This document shows, piece by piece, positions 6,489 to 10,314 of a stretch of DNA of 10,314 bases. Under the pieces are notes generated by a model. The model had not been told where the DNA came from, searched no databases, and saw only the letters and a list, made by a program, of their open reading frames with translations. Source of the DNA: Neisseriaceae bacterium (GTDB lineage: Bacteria > Pseudomonadota > Gammaproteobacteria > Burkholderiales > Neisseriaceae); contig JAFSQZ010000236.1 of the NCBI GenBank assembly GCA_017446355.1, positions 1 to 10,314 on the forward strand, in the 5' to 3' direction. Position numbers and translations under genes: made by a program. Each line of letters begins with the position of its first letter. Within the stretch, counting starts at the first letter, position 1.

Positions 6489-7253
6489 ATGAATAAACTG
6501 TCTGCTTTAATTATTGCGCGCAATGAAGAAAGAAACATTGCCGATTGTATTAACTCTGTTGATTTTGCTGATGAAATTATTGTTGTTGATGATTTATCAA
6601 CCGATAAAACGGCTGAAATTGCCACCTCATTAGGTGCAAAAGTGATGCAAAGAGCCATGAATGGCGATTGGGGTGAACAATATAATTTTGCCTTACAACA
6701 AGCCACACACGATTGGGTTTTGTTAATTGATGCAGACGAACGCATCACACCAGAACTGGCACAAGAAATTCAACAAAAATTGCAAGACGGCGAACCATTT
6801 GCTTATCGCATTAAACGCTTAAACCACTTTCATCGCAAACCTATGCGTTTTGGCACATTACACCCTGATTTTGTAACACGCCTATTGCCCAAAAAAGATT
6901 TTTATTTCACAGGACGCGTGCATTCTCAACTGCATTATCCTTATACTGAAAAAAATTTGAAAAATCCTATGTTGCACTACACTTACGACAACTGGGACGC
7001 TTATTACCGCAAATTTGACTCCTACTCAAAACTAATGGCGATTCGTTATCAAGAAGAAAACAAAAAATCAGTGTATTTCTTACGAGATATTGTTTTGCGA
7101 CCTATTTGGGCATTTTTGAAAGTGTATGTATTCAATTTAGGCTTTTTAGACGGCAAATTAGGCTGGATTTTTGCAATGAATCACTATTTTTACACCATGA
7201 CCAAATATGTGCGTTTTTACGAACATCAACATTATCCAAAAGATAATCAATAA
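6489..7253 (+). CDS. Family 2 glycosyltransferase, LgtF/WaaE-like
   Basis: This 254-residue protein has the GT-A fold signature of family GT2. The N terminus MNKLSALIIARNEERNIADC carries the nucleotide-sugar binding start. VVDDLSTDKTAEIA (32-45) supplies the D-D motif, and LLIDADERI (78-86) holds the D-A-D-E metal-binding motif at 81-84. The C-terminal part (about 190-250) is aromatic and hydrophobic, with no clear multi-pass membrane pattern. This suggests peripheral inner-membrane attachment. The size and the ARNE, DADE and C-terminal features resemble the lipooligosaccharide core beta-1,4-glucosyltransferase group (LgtF in Neisseria, WaaE/KdtX in enterics). The acceptor cannot be proved from sequence alone, so no symbol is given. 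No Shine-Dalgarno is obvious before the ATG (TCACACCC). It has its own promoter and converges on glnD with a 23-bp gap. No other LOS gene is nearby. Confidence 0.85.
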   Translation: MNKLSALIIARNEERNIADCINSVDFADEIIVVDDLSTDKTAEIATSLGAKVMQRAMNGDWGEQYNFALQQATHDWVLLIDADERITPELAQEIQQKLQDGEPFAYRIKRLNHFHRKPMRFGTLHPDFVTRLLPKKDFYFTGRVHSQLHYPYTEKNLKNPMLHYTYDNWDAYYRKFDSYSKLMAIRYQEENKKSVYFLRDIVLRPIWAFLKVYVFNLGFLDGKLGWIFAMNHYFYTMTKYVRFYEHQHYPKDNQ

Positions 7254-7258
7254 ATCGT

Positions 7259-7273
7259 TTCAGGCAGCCTGAA
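7259..7273. repeat. Palindromic DNA uptake sequence at a convergent gene junction
   Basis: TTCAGGCAGCCTGAA fills most of the 23-bp gap between the glycosyltransferase stop and the glnD stop. The symmetry extends to GTTTCAGGCAGCCTGAAAC (7257-7275), giving an 8-bp stem with a 3-base loop on either strand. It could serve as a bidirectional transcript end, although neither side has a U tract. Confidence 0.85.
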
Positions 7274-7276
7274 ACA

Positions 7277-9823
7277 TTAAGATAATTGAGCCAATAAATC
7301 ACGTTTGAGTGCATACTCCAAACCAACATTCCAAGCCTGTTGACTGGTTACAATAAAGCTGTCTTCAACGCGTTCTGCCAATGTAGTAATTTTGGCATAA
7401 ATTAAATTGATGCGATGTTGTGCCAAAACTTCTGTTAAATCTGCTAATAAATATGGACGGTCAATGGCGATGATTTCAATACAAAAATGTTCGGAATGCT
7501 CTTCATCTGGATAAATAAGCACATCAGGCGTAATCGGCTGCAAACGTGCGCGTCTACTGGGTTTATGATGTGTTTTACAATAAATTTCATAAGGTTCACA
7601 AACAAAACGTTGCAAATCGCTTAAAAGGGCAGCCTGAATATTGATGATTTCAGTGGCATCACGATTTTCAGGCAGCGTAACACCAAAAGTATCTAAAATA
7701 AAATGATGTTCCGTTATAAATGCGCGTGCTGCAGCAATGGATAAACCATATTGTCCAATAATGCGACAAAGTCTGGTGAATAAACGTTGGTCATTGGGCA
7801 TATAAACCATTACTTGTATGGTATCAGCATTTAATGGACGAATTGCGGCGGTGGGCGTGTTTGTACCGTGTTGACTTAATTGTTGTAAATGCCAAGTGAT
7901 GACTTCGGTAGAATGACGAACAAAATAAGCATCACCTAAATCGTGAATAAGTTGGTGCAGTTGTTTTTCATTGTTTTGTTGAGCGATTAGTGTGGATAAC
8001 GCGTGTTGGCGACGCGTTAAGGCAGTATATTCTTGGCTAGTGAATTCGCCTGATAAAATACGCAAACTGTTTTGGTAAAGATTATTAAGTAACTGTGCAC
8101 GCCAAGAATTCCAAATTTTAGGGTTGGTGCCACGAATATCAGCAATGGTCAACAAATATAAAGCATCAAGATGTTCACGATGATGTATTTTTTGTACAAA
8201 ACGTTCAATCACAGCAGGATCTTGAATATCTTCTTTTTGCGCAGTCAAAGACATAAGCAAATGATTTTTAACTAAAAAACACAGCAAATCACAATCTTGT
8301 TCAGACATAAAATGATCACGAGCAAATTGTTTAGCATCAGCAACGCCTTCTTGCGCATGGTCGCCATCACGTCCTTTGGCAATATCGTGAAACAAAGCGG
8401 CTAAATACAAAATATATTGTTTTTCTTGTGGAAAATTTTGAAAAATTGCACTGGCAATTGGCATTTCATGACTGTGTTGTTCCATCGCAAAACGACGAAT
8501 ATTGCGCAACACCGTTAAAATATGGTCATCAACAGGATAAATATGAAATAAATCGTGTTGCAAGAGTCCAACAATTTTGTGCCAAGTGGGCAAGTATTCG
8601 CTTAACAAACCGTATAAATTCAAAAAACGTATGGTGTGAGTCAAACCATCACCTGTTTTAAAAAAACGCAAAAAACGTTCACGGTTAACAGGATTTTGAT
8701 ACAAATCACGCCCAACATTACGCAAAGCCGCCCACCAAGCACGTAAAGTAATGGGCGCGAGTGAATGCAAATGACGATTGTGTTGCAACAACTCCACCGC
8801 TTTTAAAATATGTTCAGGCTGCTGATGAAAAAGATTTTTGTCTTTAATCGCCAACATAGTCCCCACTTGATAATAATCTTTATCAATATCCACCATCTTT
8901 TTGGACTCATCACAGCATAAACGCTCGTGCAAAATAGGCAATAAAATGCCATTTAACTGCAAAACGGATTTTGCTGTGCGATAAAAAATCCGCATTAAAC
9001 GTTCCACACCTGATTGTGTATTTTCATCATTCAGTTGAAACGTTTTGGCAAGAGATTGTTGCAAATCAAAAATCAAATGATCTTCTGCACGGTTTGCTGC
9101 CAAATGCAATTCAATGCGCAAGCGTGCTAAACGGCGATGACACGTACGTAATAATTTCGTTTCGGTTCGCGTGAGAATTTTATTGTGTTTCAGGCTGCGA
9201 AAATCTGCACGCACACCCTGTGCTTGCGCCAGCCACATCATCAAATGAATATCGCGCAAACCACCCGCGCCATTTTTAATATTGGGTTCCAATACCAAAG
9301 CAGGTTGTTTCGCGTGGCGTTGTTTCATTTCCAATAATTTATTTTCAGTAAAAACCACCACGTCCATTTGCTGCCTGAATGCTGTCAACACTTCTTGTGC
9401 AAACGCTTCATCACCAACCAAATAACGCGCTTCCAAAAACGCCGTTTGCGCACTTAAATCTTCGTTAGCACTGATTAACAATTCTTTCAGGCTGCCTGAT
9501 TTAAGCGAAGGTGCCAAAGACAAATCCCACATTTGTTGCACCAAATCAATAATACTTTGTTGCTGTGTTTCATTGAACGCATAACAAGAAACCAGTGCCA
9601 AATCAATATCAGAATAAGGATATAACTCATTGCGCCCAAAACCACCTATTGCCAACAAACACCATTTTTCACCTAAAAAATGCGTTGCCCACAAACGCTG
9701 CAACATCTCCTCCACCGCTTGTCCGTATAAACGAAAAAACGTGTAAGGCTGCCCATCAGCACGATAAGCATCAATCGCACGTTGTTTATGGTATTGCAAA
9801 GTAGTTTTGAGTGTATCTAACAT
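7277..9823 (-). CDS. glnD: PII uridylyltransferase/uridylyl-removing enzyme
   Basis: GlnD senses glutamine. When glutamine is low it uridylylates PII proteins (GlnB/GlnK), and when it is high it removes UMP, so controlling glutamine synthetase and nitrogen genes. The 848 residues (E. coli 890) show the full domain order. The nucleotidyltransferase has GGFGR at 60-64 and S71-D72-I73-D74 as the metal-binding aspartates. The linker region contains EPNIKNGAGGLRDIH (about 179-193), highly conserved in the family. The HD hydrolase domain has F-H479-D480-I-A-K-G, G-D-G-D-H nearby, and LLTIADIRGTNP. Two C-terminal ACT domains begin near 668 (IQVMVYMPNDQRLFTRL) and 780 (IEIIAIDRPYLLADL) and bind glutamine. 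All key motifs are intact. Reading the minus strand, GGA lies 7 bases before the ATG. The shorter length is mostly at the N terminus. PII and glnA genes are not in the window. Confidence 0.98.
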   Translation of the reverse strand: MLDTLKTTLQYHKQRAIDAYRADGQPYTFFRLYGQAVEEMLQRLWATHFLGEKWCLLAIGGFGRNELYPYSDIDLALVSCYAFNETQQQSIIDLVQQMWDLSLAPSLKSGSLKELLISANEDLSAQTAFLEARYLVGDEAFAQEVLTAFRQQMDVVVFTENKLLEMKQRHAKQPALVLEPNIKNGAGGLRDIHLMMWLAQAQGVRADFRSLKHNKILTRTETKLLRTCHRRLARLRIELHLAANRAEDHLIFDLQQSLAKTFQLNDENTQSGVERLMRIFYRTAKSVLQLNGILLPILHERLCCDESKKMVDIDKDYYQVGTMLAIKDKNLFHQQPEHILKAVELLQHNRHLHSLAPITLRAWWAALRNVGRDLYQNPVNRERFLRFFKTGDGLTHTIRFLNLYGLLSEYLPTWHKIVGLLQHDLFHIYPVDDHILTVLRNIRRFAMEQHSHEMPIASAIFQNFPQEKQYILYLAALFHDIAKGRDGDHAQEGVADAKQFARDHFMSEQDCDLLCFLVKNHLLMSLTAQKEDIQDPAVIERFVQKIHHREHLDALYLLTIADIRGTNPKIWNSWRAQLLNNLYQNSLRILSGEFTSQEYTALTRRQHALSTLIAQQNNEKQLHQLIHDLGDAYFVRHSTEVITWHLQQLSQHGTNTPTAAIRPLNADTIQVMVYMPNDQRLFTRLCRIIGQYGLSIAAARAFITEHHFILDTFGVTLPENRDATEIINIQAALLSDLQRFVCEPYEIYCKTHHKPSRRARLQPITPDVLIYPDEEHSEHFCIEIIAIDRPYLLADLTEVLAQHRINLIYAKITTLAERVEDSFIVTSQQAWNVGLEYALKRDLLAQLS
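7627..7638 (+). repeat. Near-match DNA uptake sequence (GGGCAGCCTGAA) in glnD
   Basis: Eleven of twelve bases match AGGCAGCCTGAA, with the first base G. It falls in the region encoding the C-terminal regulatory part of GlnD. Confidence 0.45.
7667..7678 (-). repeat. Near-match DNA uptake sequence in glnD
   Basis: TTCAGGCAGCGT on + reads ACGCTGCCTGAA on -, 11 of 12 to AGGCTGCCTGAA. It lies 28 bases from the previous near match. Neither is complete. Confidence 0.4.
9486..9497 (-). repeat. DNA uptake sequence AGGCAGCCTGAA on the minus strand, inside glnD
   Basis: TTCAGGCTGCCT on + is an exact AGGCAGCCTGAA on the coding strand of glnD. The palindrome fails at its last base (T at 9500), so the + strand AGGCTGCCTGAT is 11 of 12 only. 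Confidence 0.8.
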
Positions 9824-9838
9824 AGCTCATTCCATTTA

Positions 9839-9853
9839 TTCAGGCAGCCTGAA
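9839..9853. repeat. Palindromic DNA uptake sequence upstream of glnD
   Basis: TTCAGGCAGCCTGAA starts 15 bp upstream of the glnD start codon, so it probably sits in or near the glnD leader. Both dialect cores are complete. Confidence 0.9.
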
Positions 9854-9859
9854 ATCATA
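9854..9859 (-). promoter_or_regulatory. Possible -10 element of the glnD promoter
   Basis: On the minus strand TATGAT (5/6 to TATAAT) lies just upstream of the DUS. TTTACA-like -35 candidates occur in the adjacent tandem repeat, but at poor spacing (14 or 23 bp). This is a guess only. Confidence 0.25.
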
Positions 9860-9870
9860 TCAAAGACATT

Positions 9871-9890
9871 AGTTGTAAAAGTTGTAAAAG
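9871..9890. repeat. Short tandem repeat, AGTTGTAAA twice
   Basis: Two perfect adjacent copies of the 9-mer AGTTGTAAA, plus two bases of a third, lie 48 bp upstream of glnD. The 9-bp period with only two copies could be chance, a slippage product or a protein-binding site. Confidence 0.6.
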
Positions 9891-9968
9891 ACAAATTTGC
9901 CATACACGTACAAAAATTAAATCAAGAAAAAATGTTCGCCCAAGCATATTTTTCACTTTAAATATTCC

Positions 9969-10027
9969 TGTCATTGCGAGCATTAACGAAGTTAATGCGT
10001 GGTAATCTCCTTATCGTTCAGATTACC
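9969..10027. repeat. Dispersed-repeat-like element with nested inverted repeats
   Basis: The element opens with TGTCATTGCGAG and contains GTGGTAATCTCC. This layout recalls a family of palindromic intergenic repeats seen in many bacterial genomes (TCATTGCGAG...GCAATCTC). Inside, GCATTAAC (9980-9987) and GTTAATGC (9991-9998) form an 8-bp stem with a GAA loop. Downstream GGTAATCT (10001-10008) pairs perfectly with AGATTACC (10020-10027) over an 11-base loop. ATTGC (9973-9977) could also pair with GTAAT (10002-10006) using one G-U pair, so two folds compete. Only one copy is in the window, so repetition in the genome is inferred. Confidence 0.5.
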
Positions 10028-10175
10028 TATTGATGGCGTTATTAAATTTTTAAAATACACATTAAAACACAAACATTTCTTACAAGCATCTTACAGTAAA
10101 ACCACGAAAACAGATATTGATTTTGCACACTATCCACAAAAAATAGGTAAGCAATTAGCATTAGAAAAAAGCTAA
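9996..10175 (+). pseudogene. Possible remnant of a protein-coding gene
   Basis: A frame is open from 9996 to a TAA at 10173-10175 and has no ATG. Its last part reads T-D-I-D-F-A-H-Y-P-Q-K-I-G-K-Q-L-A-L-E-K-S, which looks more protein-like than the flanking AT-rich DNA. A near-match DUS follows the stop, as with several real genes here. The left part overlaps the hairpin element and is unlikely to be coding. I do not recognise a family. It may be a decayed 3' end or chance. The rest of 9855-10314 contains no gene I can support. Confidence 0.2.
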
Positions 10176-10178
10176 AAC

Positions 10179-10190
10179 AAGCTGCCTGAA
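10179..10190 (+). repeat. Near-match DNA uptake sequence (AAGCTGCCTGAA)
   Basis: Eleven of twelve bases match AGGCTGCCTGAA. It lies just after the stop of the possible gene remnant. The DNA from here to the window end is very AT-rich and nearly free of G on the + strand, with no other feature seen. Confidence 0.5.
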
Positions 10191-10314
10191 CATTTTATTA
10201 CCCACAACACAAAAACAACGCCAAACACCAAAAATAAATCTATTTAAAAAACAAAGAGTAAATAAAAAAATAAAGAAAAAAACACATACGCCATTTACAA
10301 AACAGAAAATTCTC

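Noticed and set aside
8813..8824. Further DUS-like fragments in glnD (8813, 9187, 9368)
   Set aside because: They match only about 10 of 12 bases (TTCAGGCTGCTG, TTCAGGCTGCGA, TTGCTGCCTGAA). They could be decayed copies, but cannot be told from chance.
10161..10314. Minus-strand frame open to the window edge, rich in Phe, Leu and Cys, resembling a membrane protein end
   Set aside because: The stretch is T-rich on that strand, which produces Phe and Leu codons by default. No motif is seen and it overlaps the other candidate remnant. More sequence to the right would settle it.
1..10314. Search for a defence, toxin-antitoxin, phage or CRISPR system
   Set aside because: All large frames are accounted for by metabolic, envelope or regulatory genes. 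No regularly spaced repeats, integrase, transposase or nuclease motifs were seen.

Overview
This looks like chromosomal DNA of a Neisseriaceae bacterium. The clearest sign is a repeated DNA uptake sequence (DUS) of the form AGGCTGCCTGAA or AGGCAGCCTGAA, found at twelve exact sites in about 10 kb. From memory, these are the dialects described for the Simonsiella and Kingella side of the family, not the GCCGTCTGAA core of Neisseria sensu stricto. The base composition is AT-rich (roughly 40% GC by eye), which fits a Simonsiella/Kingella/Alysiella-type genome. The species cannot be fixed from this window.

Layout, left to right. Positions 1-63 (+) are the last codons of a probable FAD-linked oxidase (GlcD/D-lactate dehydrogenase type). 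Positions 135-1028 (+) encode an unrecognised, AT-rich lipoprotein. Positions 1080-2459 (+) encode argininosuccinate lyase (argH), followed by a strong 13-bp hairpin. After an intergenic region with a good extended -10 promoter, 2798-6293 (+) holds a three-gene operon, pqiA-pqiB-pqiC. It encodes an inner-membrane protein, a periplasm-spanning MCE protein and an outer-membrane lipoprotein. Positions 6489-7253 (+) encode a family 2 glycosyltransferase of the LgtF/WaaE type with its own promoter. It converges on glnD (9823-7277, -), the PII uridylyltransferase/uridylyl-removing enzyme. The last ~490 bases are non-coding or degraded. They hold a DUS, a short tandem repeat, a dispersed-repeat-like element with nested hairpins, a possible protein remnant and an AT-rich tail.

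Functionally these are mostly core genes: arginine synthesis, nitrogen sensing, envelope lipid trafficking through PqiABC, and probably lipooligosaccharide core glycosylation. No phage, CRISPR, insertion sequence, rRNA or tRNA was seen. I found no clear evidence of a new multi-gene system. The points most worth a second look are the dual-dialect palindromic DUS copies, the unknown lipoprotein, and the structured repeat at 9969-10027.
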